A program made the translations under genes and the position numbers. Positions 1 to 5,910 of a stretch of 11,169 nt of DNA are shown here, piece by piece. The first letter of the stretch is position 1; the number at the start of each line of letters is the position of its first letter. The notes under the pieces were generated by a model. The model was not told the DNA's origin, ran no database searches, and worked only from the letters and a program-made list of their open reading frames with translations. This DNA is from Chloroflexota bacterium (GTDB taxonomy: Bacteria > Chloroflexota > Dormibacteria > CF-121). The DNA is taken from NCBI GenBank assembly GCA_005882525.1, contig VBGO01000215.1, forward strand, positions 1 through 11,169. The letters run 5' to 3'.

Positions 1-1
1 T

Positions 2-532
2 GGGGCTTCCCTTTCCCCACGACTGCGGCGTGTTCTCGCGTCGTGGGATCCGTATCCCGCGCACCTCACGGGCCGGCGCCGCGACCTGGTGGCCTGGAAC
101 CGTACGAGCGATCTGATCAACGGCTGGTCGGAGCTGCCCCAGGGGAAGCGCAATCTTGTTTGGAACATGTTCATGGGGCCGACGATGAGGCGCCTCTTGG
201 TCGATTGGGAACAAGAAGCCCCGCTGACAGTGGCTGCGTTGCGAGCGGAAGCCGGCCGCGATCTCGGTGAGCCCGACTATCAGGAGCTCATCAACGGGCT
301 CCTCGAGGAGAGCCCTGACTTTGCCGCGATATGGGCCCGGCAGGACGTCCGAGCTCGGCAGGAGGGTGTGAAGCGCTTCCAGCATCCGGAACTCGGGCGG
401 TTCGACCTCGAGTACACCGCGTTTCAAGTTGCCGAGCAGCCTTCGCTCCGCCTCTACCTCTACACACCCGCTGACAAACGAACCGCGATGAAATTACGAG
501 AAGCCGCCCAGCGAGTGAATCGACCGTCTTGA
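2..532 (+). CDS. MmyB-like regulator, C-terminal ligand-binding domain (5' partial)
   Basis: The frame is open from the window edge to TGA at 530-532, so the gene starts outside the window and the GTG at 89 is internal. The translation has the pattern of the MmyB-like ligand-binding domain (PF17765 type) found C-terminal to an XRE helix-turn-helix in many actinobacterial and related regulators: an opening LSPRLRRVLASW.PYPA, then LVAWNRTSDLINGW, LPQGKRNLVWNMF, ARQDVRARQEGVKRFQHPELG and a final LRLYLYTPAD strand. Such proteins are thought to be DNA-binding regulators whose C-terminal PAS-like fold binds a small ligand, possibly a fatty acid. The HTH part would lie upstream and is not visible. 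No target can be named; downstream it converges on a tRNA gene. Family assignment is fairly sure, function is inferred. Confidence 0.8.
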   Translation, partial: GASLSPRLRRVLASWDPYPAHLTGRRRDLVAWNRTSDLINGWSELPQGKRNLVWNMFMGPTMRRLLVDWEQEAPLTVAALRAEAGRDLGEPDYQELINGLLEESPDFAAIWARQDVRARQEGVKRFQHPELGRFDLEYTAFQVAEQPSLRLYLYTPADKRTAMKLREAAQRVNRPS

Positions 533-533
533 T

Positions 534-555
534 AGGTTGGGCCGAAGGCCGACCT
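534..555 (+). terminator. Stem-loop just after the MmyB-like gene
   Basis: Two bases after the stop codon AGGTTGG (534-540) can pair with CCGACCT (549-555) through one G-U, with an 8-nt loop. There is no T tract, so it is at best a weak or Rho-aided terminator. The rest of the gap up to the tRNA at 759 holds no convincing gene. Confidence 0.25.
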
Positions 556-691
556 CAGCGACCCGCTGTTTGTGGAACAAAAGCCCCGTCGTTCGGTGAG
601 TCGGCGGGTACCTCGTGGGCTTGGAATCGAATTGGAGCCCGCGGTTTTCGGACCGCCGATTAGCCCGTCCTCAGGGGGCATCCTTGAAAAA

Positions 692-713
692 TTGGTGGTA
701 CTTTTGGTGGTAC
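692..713. repeat. Short tandem direct repeat TTGGTGGTAC x2
   Basis: TTGGTGGTAC occurs at 692-701 and again at 704-713, separated by two bases. It lies about 45 bp beyond the 3' end of the tRNA-Thr gene, a kind of place where integrases leave attachment-site debris. No integrase is visible, so its role is unknown. Confidence 0.45.
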
Positions 714-758
714 GGATCGGCCGCCCTGCTGAAAGCGGCGCCAGGTTGTATTCAAATT

Positions 759-834
759 TGGAGCCGACGGCCGGATTCGAACCGGCGACCCGCTATTTAC
801 AAAACAGCTGCTCTGCCAGCTGAGCTACGTCGGC
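759..834 (-). tRNA. tRNA-Thr (anticodon UGU)
   Basis: On the minus strand a 76-nt cloverleaf folds. The acceptor GCCGACG pairs with CGTCGGC. The D-arm is GCTC AGCTGGCA GAGC, and the anticodon stem GCTGT/ATAGC holds a TTTGTAA loop that places UGU at positions 34-36. The T-arm is GCCGG TTCGAAT CCGGC, the discriminator is U, and CCA is encoded (759-761 on the plus strand). UGU reads ACA threonine codons, with wobble to others. It is downstream of and co-directional with the TPR gene but has its own -10 box close by. I see no odd bases in the conserved positions. Confidence 0.95.
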
Positions 835-844
835 GTGCGCCCCG

Positions 845-873
845 ATTATATGGAGCGGCTCCGCGGATTGCTC
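845..873 (-). promoter_or_regulatory. Probable promoter of tRNA-Thr
   Basis: A perfect TATAAT reads on the minus strand (plus-strand ATTATA at 845-850), about 10 bases before the tRNA 5' end. This gives a predicted leader of only a few bases. The -35 region at the 17-bp position (868-873, GAGCAA on the minus strand) is poor. Confidence 0.5.
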
Positions 874-929
874 CGAATTGAGACGGGTGGACGTTGGCCC
901 TGTCAACCCGCCAGCGGGGCTTTGGTTTC

Positions 930-2078
930 TTAGGAGGTCGCGACGGTCGTGTGCGCGGGCTCGAGCGGATTGATCGTCACCTGGTTCACCGGCACGTTGT
1001 CGCTGAGGAACGTGGTCACGAATGTTTTGCGCGACGGGTCCCACCAGGTGACCAGGTAGTTCTGCCCGGGCGGCATCGACACCTTGAAGTTGCCGCTGGC
1101 ATCCGTCGAGGTCGAGTAGATCGGTCCGCCCGAATCATCGTAGGTGTGGGCCTTCACGATCTTCCAATGGGTGGCGATCCGCACCAGCCGGTTGGCCACC
1201 GGCGTCGGGGTCTGGTCGCTCAGGATCAGTTGGCCGGAGAGCGGCTGGTTGGCGCGCAGCGCGGCGGCCGCCTGCGTCGCCCAGCTGGTCGATGGGTAAT
1301 TCTTGACGAGCTCGCTCATGGCGTCGCGGGCCTGCTGGTAGCGCATCTGCTGCACGAAGGCGAGGCCGGCGTTGTAGAGCGTCTGCGGCAGTGCCGAGGC
1401 CTGTGCTGCCTTCGCCTCGAGACTGCCGGGGTAGTCCTTGAGGAGATTTTCGTACCAGGTCAGAGCGTTGGGGTAATCGATCGGCTGTTGCTGCAGATAC
1501 CACTGGGCAAAGAGCGCATAGGCCGTCGCGAGCCCGGCGTCCGTCGATGCGGTCAGGTTTCCGGTTGGATCGAAGACCGCCACCTGACGGTACTTGTCGA
1601 TGCCGGCCTGGAAATGCTTGCTCGCCACCAGTGATTGCCCCCAGGTGTTGAAGAGGTCGGCGAGCGCCGCGTTGCCGCGCGAGGCCCAGTCGGTGAGGCC
1701 ACTCCTGACCGCCGTCCGAAGCTGCGCCTCGCTTTCGGTGTACTTGCCTTGTTGCGTCAGCTGGACGCCCCAGAGGAAGTGCGTTTCCGCTGTGCCGATA
1801 TGCGCCTGGTCCGCCAGCTCGCCCAGCAGTGGGTGCGCCAGCGGGTTGCCCGCCACTGACGCTACCGTCGCGTACTGACTGAGCGCCTGGCTGTACGCGC
1901 CATGTGCCTCGGAGGTCTGCGCCTCGGATAGCTGGTTACGGGCGAACCCGTAGGCGCCACCGGGGATGGCCAGCAGGAGCACGACGATACCCAGCGGGAC
2001 GAGGAAGAGGCGCGTCCGCCCCGGTCGCGTGGCTGGTTGGTCCGGACCGGCCGGCGCGTACTGGGCTGCCTGGCTCAT
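930..2078 (-). CDS. Membrane-anchored TPR protein with C-terminal beta-sandwich-like domain
   Basis: A 382-aa protein of unknown specific function. Residues 1-22 are proline-rich and hydrophilic, and residues about 24-45 form one hydrophobic membrane segment. The rest, most likely outside the membrane, has several helical pairs with TPR character (for example LWGVQLTQQGKYTESEAQLRTA, LVASKHFQAGIDKYRQVAVFDP, PNALTWYENLLKDYPGS and FVQQMRYQQARDAMSELVKNYP). After about residue 280 the sequence turns to beta-type, with STDASGNFKVSMPPGQNYLVTWW, a turn pattern seen in carboxypeptidase-regulatory-like or transthyretin-like domains. TPRs usually hold protein partners, so a scaffold or envelope assembly role is a guess. 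It starts with ATG; the Shine-Dalgarno is weak. It is divergent from the sulfurtransferase gene and shares its control region. Confidence 0.8.
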   Translation of the reverse strand: MSQAAQYAPAGPDQPATRPGRTRLFLVPLGIVVLLLAIPGGAYGFARNQLSEAQTSEAHGAYSQALSQYATVASVAGNPLAHPLLGELADQAHIGTAETHFLWGVQLTQQGKYTESEAQLRTAVRSGLTDWASRGNAALADLFNTWGQSLVASKHFQAGIDKYRQVAVFDPTGNLTASTDAGLATAYALFAQWYLQQQPIDYPNALTWYENLLKDYPGSLEAKAAQASALPQTLYNAGLAFVQQMRYQQARDAMSELVKNYPSTSWATQAAAALRANQPLSGQLILSDQTPTPVANRLVRIATHWKIVKAHTYDDSGGPIYSTSTDASGNFKVSMPPGQNYLVTWWDPSRKTFVTTFLSDNVPVNQVTINPLEPAHTTVATS

Positions 2079-2100
2079 CTCGACTGGGTCGAATAACGAG

Positions 2101-2130
2101 TTGACCTTTGCGAGCCTGCGCCCGTAGACT
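2101..2130 (+). promoter_or_regulatory. Candidate promoter for the sulfurtransferase gene
   Basis: TTGACC (2101-2106) and TAGACT (2125-2130) are spaced by 18 bp, a good sigma70-type match. Transcription would start near 2137, inside the inverted repeat at 2134-2154. Confidence 0.45.
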
Positions 2131-2133
2131 GGG

Positions 2134-2154
2134 AAACTCAGAATTGTTGAGTTT
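2134..2154. promoter_or_regulatory. Inverted repeat, possible operator in the divergent region
   Basis: AAACTCA (2134-2140) and TGAGTTT (2148-2154) are perfect inverted arms around 7 bases. The repeat covers the predicted plus-strand start site and the predicted minus-strand -10, so a dimeric regulator could act on both genes. No cognate regulator is visible. Confidence 0.35.
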
Positions 2155-2172
2155 GTGAATCCAATTAGTCAA
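2143..2172 (-). promoter_or_regulatory. Candidate promoter for the TPR gene
   Basis: On the minus strand TTGACT (2172-2167) is followed after 18 bp by AACAAT (2148-2143). It faces the plus-strand promoter; the two -35 boxes are part of outer inverted arms AGTTGAC (2099-2105) and GTCAACT (2168-2174). Confidence 0.35.
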
Positions 2173-2193
2173 CTTTAAGGAGAGGAGAGGCAG

Positions 2194-3043
2194 ATGGCCA
2201 AGTCCGCCACCGAACTCAAGGGAACCGAATACGCGCACCCCGAGGTGCTGGTCGATACCGAGTGGGCTGCCGCCCACGCCGGCGACCCCAGGGTCAAGAT
2301 CGTCGAGGTCGACGTCGACACCAGCTCCTACGACACCGGTCACATCAAGGGCGCCATCGGGTTGGACTGGCGCAAGGACCTGCAGGCCCGGCCGATCCGC
2401 GACCTGCTCCCGAAGGAGGAGCTGGAGAAGCTGCTCTCGTCCAAAGGGATCAGCGCCGACGACACCGTGATCGTCTACGGCGACAACAACAACTGGTTTG
2501 CCGCCTGGTTCGTCTGGAACCTGAAGTACTACGGCCACAAGGACGCCCGGCTCATCAACGGCGGCCGGAAGAAGTGGCAGGACGAGGGTCGCGAGCTGGT
2601 CAAGGACGCGCCGACCATCAAGCCGGCCAGCTACAAGGCGGGCCAGCCGAATAAGGCCATTCGGGCGCTGCGCAACGAGGTGTTCGCCGACCTTGGCAAG
2701 TCGGGTGTGGTCCTCGTCGACCAGCGGTGAGCTGCTGGCCCCGGAGAACCTTCCCCAGGAGGGCGCCCAGCGGGGCGGGCACATCCCGGGCGCGGCCAAC
2801 ATTCCCTGGGCGCAGGCGGTCCGGGAGGACGGGACCTTCAAGCCGGCTGCCGAGTTGCAGGCGCTGTACGAGGCCAAGGGCGTCACGCCGGACAAGGCCG
2901 TCATCGCCTATTGCCGGATCGGGGAGCGCTCCTCCCACACCTGGTTCGTCCTCCAGTACCTGCTCGGCTATCCCAACGTCCGGAACTACGACGGCTCCTG
3001 GACCGAGTGGGGAAGCCTGATCGGCGCCCCGATCGAAAAGTAG
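2194..3043 (+). pseudogene. CysA2/SseA-type sulfurtransferase, broken by an apparent 20-nt deletion
   Basis: Two frames together make a nearly complete tandem-rhodanese thiosulfate/3-mercaptopyruvate sulfurtransferase (about 280 aa in the family). The first frame (2194-2730) has the N-terminal domain with EVDVDTSSYDTGHIKGAIGLDW and YGDNNNWFAAW, and ends ..GVVLVDQR-stop. The second frame resumes at 2723 with SGELLAPENLPQEGAQRGGHIPGAANIPW and holds the active-site loop AYCRIGERSSHT (Cys codon 2912-2914), ending GAPIEK. In the family the junction reads about VDVRSPDEFSGE. Here one base stands where seven residues (21 nt) are expected, a net loss of 20 nt, which shifts frame and meets TGA at 2728. 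The intact enzyme would move sulfane sulfur from thiosulfate or mercaptopyruvate to an acceptor via a Cys persulfide. As read, the N-terminal 178 aa would lack the catalytic Cys. A strong SD (AGGAGAGGAG) precedes the ATG. An assembly error is possible. Confidence 0.85.
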
Positions 3044-3080
3044 CACTGAAGCAGGGAGGCCGCCACGACCCCCTCGCCGA

Positions 3081-3104
3081 CCCTCCCCCGCAGGCGGGGG
3101 AGGG
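3081..3104. repeat. GC-rich perfect palindrome (dispersed-repeat type)
   Basis: CCCTCCCCCGC (3081-3091) and GCGGGGGAGGG (3094-3104) are perfect 11-nt inverted arms around AG. It lies 37 bp after the sulfurtransferase stop with no T tract, so it is either a weak terminator or a copy of the C-rich palindromes that are scattered between genes in many GC-rich bacteria. A looser relative lies at 10549-10571. The rest of this 219-nt gap shows a smaller hairpin (3108-3125) and no gene. Confidence 0.6.
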
Positions 3105-3262
3105 AGAATCCGGTGACGGCCGGATGACGGTCGTGACTTTTTGCCACATGACGTGACCTCCCGAACGGCGTAACGTTATGGCAATCGGCGAGAGCGAGTG
3201 GCCGGCGGCCTGAGGAGGGCGCTGGCCCGGACGCTGCCTTAAACGAAAAGGGGTGTCGTTCG

Positions 3263-4642
3263 GTGAGGGGTTTGCGGCGTCTGGTCTTCGTTCTCGTCGT
3301 TGGTGGACTGCTGGCCGCCGTGCCGCTATCGGCGGTTGCGAGCGAGAGCATCCTGTCCGGGAGCGTGCGGCAGGCGGAGGCCGGCTTCAACCAATCCCTG
3401 ACGGCCGCCGTCCGGGGCGGGTTCGAGTCGAATCGGGCGGATCAGTTCATCTGGCAATACGCGCAGGTGAGCGCGGTCAAGTCGTCCGCCTGGTGGCAAG
3501 CTCCGCTGGCCGAACACGCCAAGCTCGATAAGCTCGCCCAGCTCCAGGCCGATCTCCAGGCGGAGCTGCAGCAGCAGGTCTCAGACAACCGCGACGCCCT
3601 CCAGCGCCAGTTCCATCGCTGGAACCAGATGGTCGCTGAAGCCCAGAACGCCGGCGTCTCGGCCGAGGGCCTCGATGCCGGAACGGCACGGCTGACGACG
3701 TATGCCGCGCTGGCGAGCACACCCAACGACCTGACGGCGCTTGCCACCGTCGTCAGTCAGCAATACACGATCCTGGACGGCCGGATGGCCGCCTTCCGCA
3801 CGGCGCGAGCGCAGGTCGACGCCGCTGCTCAGGCCGCCCGCACTCTGCTGGCCAGCGCCGGCCAATACCCGCAGCTCAACCTCGCCGGCTTCCAGGCACA
3901 AATCACGGCCGCGACCGCCAGTGTGGCCGCGGTGCACAGCGCCGAAGCCTTCGCCCCCATCCTTGGGCAGCTCCAGCAGACGTCGGTCGGCATCCAGGGG
4001 TTGCTCAATGCCCGCTCCGCCGCCTACAACCAGCTGGCCGACACCCGGTCGACGTTGACGTCGGCCCAGAAGATCGGGGCGCTGGTCGGTAACGCGCCCA
4101 GCCGAATCAACACGCTGGCGTTGCAGCTGCCGAGCGCCGGCGACCAGGCAACCTTCCAGTCGATCAGCTCGCAGCTGTACCAGCAGAAGCAGGTGCTGGC
4201 GACCGCGATCTACATGAAGCAGATGTCGCCGGTCGCCTACAACGCCGGCAGCGGCAAGCTGATCGTGATCTCGCTCTCGCGACAGGTCTTGACCGCCTAC
4301 CAGGACGGCGCGGTGGTGCTCACGACCTTCGTCGCGACCGGTCGCCCGCAGTTGCCGACCCCGCCGGGCGTGTACCACATCTTTCACCGGTATTCGCCTT
4401 ACAAGATGATCTCGCCCTGGCCGTATGGGAGCCCGTACTGGTATCCGGACTCGTGGACGAACTTCGCCATGGAGTTCATCGGGGGCGGTTACTTCATCCA
4501 CGATGCCCCCTGGCGCTCCTGGTACGGCCCCGGCTCGAACATTTACAACGGGACCCACGGCTGCGTGAACGTGCCCTACGGTCCGATGGCCACCCTCTGG
4601 AACTGGGCGCCGCTGGGCACCACCGTCGTGGTCCAGTACTAG
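3263..4642 (+). CDS. Secreted L,D-transpeptidase (YkuD domain) with long helical N-terminal region
   Basis: A 459-aa protein starting at GTG, with AAAAGGGG 8-13 bases upstream as SD. Residues 1-27 are a signal peptide (RGLRRLVFVLVVGGLLAAVPLSAVAS). Residues about 30-330 are Ala/Gln-rich and almost all helical, probably coiled coils in the wall space. Residues about 332-459 are a YkuD catalytic domain: KLIVISLSRQVLTAY, the ATG.P.LPTPPGVYHI strand, His413 in YFIHDAPW, and the core T-H432-G-C434-V-N, with Cys434 as nucleophile. The family makes 3-3 peptidoglycan cross-links or attaches proteins to the wall outside the membrane. The domain ends normally in GTTVVVQY. The helical region is not one I recognise and may set distance from the membrane or bind a partner. 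A small membrane protein follows 67 bp later. Catalytic family is sure; the exact reaction is inferred. Confidence 0.9.
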   Translation: MRGLRRLVFVLVVGGLLAAVPLSAVASESILSGSVRQAEAGFNQSLTAAVRGGFESNRADQFIWQYAQVSAVKSSAWWQAPLAEHAKLDKLAQLQADLQAELQQQVSDNRDALQRQFHRWNQMVAEAQNAGVSAEGLDAGTARLTTYAALASTPNDLTALATVVSQQYTILDGRMAAFRTARAQVDAAAQAARTLLASAGQYPQLNLAGFQAQITAATASVAAVHSAEAFAPILGQLQQTSVGIQGLLNARSAAYNQLADTRSTLTSAQKIGALVGNAPSRINTLALQLPSAGDQATFQSISSQLYQQKQVLATAIYMKQMSPVAYNAGSGKLIVISLSRQVLTAYQDGAVVLTTFVATGRPQLPTPPGVYHIFHRYSPYKMISPWPYGSPYWYPDSWTNFAMEFIGGGYFIHDAPWRSWYGPGSNIYNGTHGCVNVPYGPMATLWNWAPLGTTVVVQY

Positions 4643-4709
4643 ATCCAGCCAGCGACCTTATAGATATGCGAGGATCTGGTCGAGTCGATGCGAGGTACGG
4701 GCTCAGGCT

Positions 4710-5258
4710 TTGTCGGTCGCGTTTGTCCTGATCGCGCGACTGGCACCCGGATTGGGTCTCGGATTGAGCTGGGTGCTGCTGATGCTGGGCGGCCTCCTGA
4801 CAACCGTCGTAATGGTGGCCCTGTTCGAACGCCTGCGCGACACCGATCGCGGCCTCGCTTTGCTCGCGTTGCTGCTGGCGGTCGTCGGGGCCCTCGGCTC
4901 GGCGATCCATGGTGGCTACCAGGTGGCCAATCTCGTCCACCCACCGCCGGTGAACCCGCCGGACCTGCCAAATCCGATTGATCCGCGAGGGCTGGTGACC
5001 TTCGGGTTTGCCGGCCTCGGCTTACTCGGCTTCGCCAGCCTGATGCGTCGGACCGCGCGGTTTCCCCAGCGGCTCGGCGTGCTCGGACTGGTGACCGGAA
5101 TTGCCCTTATCGTCGTCTACCTGGGGCGGCTCGTAATCCTGACCCCGACCAACCCGGTCGTGCTCGCGGCCGCCGGGCTAACCGGGTTCATCCTGGCGCC
5201 GGCCTGGTACCTGTGGCTGGGCATTACGCTGCTGAATGACACGAGCCGGCGCAGCTAA
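4710..5258 (+). CDS. Small multi-pass membrane protein of unknown function
   Basis: A 182-aa, very hydrophobic protein with about five to six membrane segments: residues 2-40 (probably two), about 48-75, 92-112, 120-145 and 150-176. Short loops hold FERLRDTDRG and HPPPVNPPDLPNPIDPRG. The ending FILAPAWYLWLGITLL and the overall layout recall DUF4386-like integral membrane proteins, but I cannot confirm that. The start is TTG at 4710, the first usual start in a frame that is open back into the preceding gene. The only SD-like element is GAGGT at 4692-4696, rather far away, so the start is uncertain. It lies 67 bp behind the L,D-transpeptidase gene and may be co-transcribed with it; no function follows from that. 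Confidence 0.7.
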   Translation: MSVAFVLIARLAPGLGLGLSWVLLMLGGLLTTVVMVALFERLRDTDRGLALLALLLAVVGALGSAIHGGYQVANLVHPPPVNPPDLPNPIDPRGLVTFGFAGLGLLGFASLMRRTARFPQRLGVLGLVTGIALIVVYLGRLVILTPTNPVVLAAAGLTGFILAPAWYLWLGITLLNDTSRRS

Positions 5259-5264
5259 TAGGCA

Positions 5265-5293
5265 TGGACAATATCGCCGAACTCTGGTATGAT
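5265..5293 (+). promoter_or_regulatory. Strong sigma70-type promoter of the rpmG-tRNA-Trp-secE-nusG cluster
   Basis: TGGACA (5265-5270) and TATGAT (5288-5293) are 17 bp apart, with an extended -10 TG at 5285-5286. This is the best promoter match in the window. Transcription should start near 5300, about 60 bases before rpmG. Confidence 0.75.
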
Positions 5294-5302
5294 TTGAACT
5301 TG

Positions 5303-5326
5303 CCTAGCAGCCGCTAGGTCTTTTTT
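5303..5326 (+). terminator. Terminator-like hairpin with T tract directly after the promoter
   Basis: CCTAGC (5303-5308), loop AGCC and GCTAGG (5313-5318) form a perfect stem, one G-U longer, followed by TC and six T. It may end readthrough from the membrane-protein gene, which stops at 5258. But it lies downstream of the -10 box and so would also be in the leader of the rpmG transcript. Confidence 0.6.
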
Positions 5327-5358
5327 GTGTTTGGAGTCTTTTTACCCCTGGAGATTAG

Positions 5359-5517
5359 ATGCCTGCCCTAGCCTCGATCATCACCCTGCAGTGTCAGACC
5401 TGTAAGGAACGCAACTACACCACGGTCAAGAACAAGAAGAATGATCCCGACCGGCTCGAGATCAAGAAATTCTGCTCGCGGTGCCGGAAGCATACCGCCC
5501 ACAGGGAAACCAAGTAG
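5359..5517 (+). CDS. rpmG: Ribosomal protein bL33, zinc-binding type
   Basis: A 52-aa protein with ATG start and GGAG five bases upstream. The sequence LQCQTCKERNYTTVKNKKNDPDRLEIKKFCSRCRKHTAHRETK is a typical bL33 of the C+ form: Cys12-x2-Cys15 and Cys39-x2-Cys42 should bind one zinc in a small ribbon. bL33 sits on the large subunit near the E site. Length and ending (HRETK) are normal for the family. It is the first gene after the strong promoter and lies 41 bp before tRNA-Trp, an order (rpmG - tRNA-Trp - secE - nusG) seen in many bacteria. In organisms with both zinc and zinc-free paralogues the zinc-free copy replaces this one in zinc starvation; no paralogue is visible here. Confidence 0.95.
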   Translation: MPALASIITLQCQTCKERNYTTVKNKKNDPDRLEIKKFCSRCRKHTAHRETK

Positions 5518-5534
5518 AGTGGCCGCAACCTTCT

Positions 5535-5540
5535 TATACT
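5535..5540 (+). promoter_or_regulatory. Possible -10 box for tRNA-Trp
   Basis: TATACT stands 18 bases before the tRNA 5' end, at a suitable distance for a short leader. No good -35 box is seen 16-18 bp upstream, so the tRNA may simply be cut from the rpmG transcript. Confidence 0.35.
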
Positions 5541-5558
5541 GTTGGCGCCGACCGGCAC

Positions 5559-5634
5559 AGGGGTGTAGCTCAGCTGGTAGAGCAGCGGTCTCCAAAACCG
5601 CGGGTCGGGCGTTCGAGTCGCTCCACCCCTGCCA
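5559..5634 (+). tRNA. tRNA-Trp (anticodon CCA)
   Basis: A 76-nt cloverleaf. The acceptor AGGGGTG pairs with CACCCCT. The D-arm is GCTC AGCTGGTA GAGC, and the anticodon stem GCGGT/ACCGC holds a CTCCAAA loop that gives anticodon CCA for UGG. The T-arm is GGGCG TTCGAGT CGCTC with one G-U. The discriminator is G, as expected for tRNA-Trp in bacteria, and CCA is encoded. It sits between rpmG and secE, a frequent arrangement, and probably matures from a shared transcript. Confidence 0.97.
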
Positions 5635-5652
5635 GACTCAGGTATAACTACG

Positions 5653-5910
5653 ATGGCCAAGGCTGTTCCCGCCGAACCAAGGGCGAATAGAGTGCAACGC
5701 ACGACTCCCACACCCCGTCGGGGCATCGTCCGAAATTTCGAGGACATCGTCGGCGAGCTCCGCAAGGTCATCTGGCCGAGCTGGGGGGAGCTGCGCACGA
5801 TGACGTTTGTCGTGATCGTGACCGTGATCGTGGTATCGATCCTGCTCGGATTGATCGACTACGTCTTGACCCAAACCCTCGTGAAACTGGAGTTCCCCAA
5901 AGTTGGCTGA
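5653..5910 (+). CDS. secE: Preprotein translocase subunit SecE
   Basis: An 85-aa, single-span SecE of the short type found outside gamma-proteobacteria. Residues 1-25 are a basic, proline-containing tail. Residues about 26-48 are the conserved amphipathic helix RNFEDIVGELRKVIWPSWGEL with the family WPS motif at 41-43. Residues about 50-72 are the membrane segment. SecE clamps the two halves of SecY and is essential for protein export. The ATG at 5653 has only a weak SD (AGG 5640-5642). The last 8 bases overlap the TTG start of nusG, so the two are probably translationally coupled. Confidence 0.95.
   Translation: MAKAVPAEPRANRVQRTTPTPRRGIVRNFEDIVGELRKVIWPSWGELRTMTFVVIVTVIVVSILLGLIDYVLTQTLVKLEFPKVG

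Noticed and set aside
615..881. 88-aa plus-strand frame containing RRPDSNRRPAIYKTAALPAEL
   Set aside because: This is the familiar false protein produced by reading across a tRNA gene on the opposite strand (759-834).
894..1634. 246-aa plus-strand frame opposite the TPR gene
   Set aside because: Shadow of the minus-strand TPR/beta-domain gene; Arg/Gly/His-rich, no domain.
1936..2904. 322-aa minus-strand frame across the sulfurtransferase gene
   Set aside because: It overlaps the 5' end of the TPR gene and the conserved rhodanese coding sequence on the other strand, with no recognisable domain.
3153..3181. GTGACC-17-TTATGG as promoter of the L,D-transpeptidase gene
   Set aside because: Both boxes match the consensus poorly, and the nearby TAACGTTA palindrome alone is not enough to support a call.
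3581..4558. 325-aa minus-strand frame opposite the L,D-transpeptidase gene
   Set aside because: The plus-strand frame has a signal peptide and catalytic HGC motif; the minus one is Arg/Gly/Val-rich noise.
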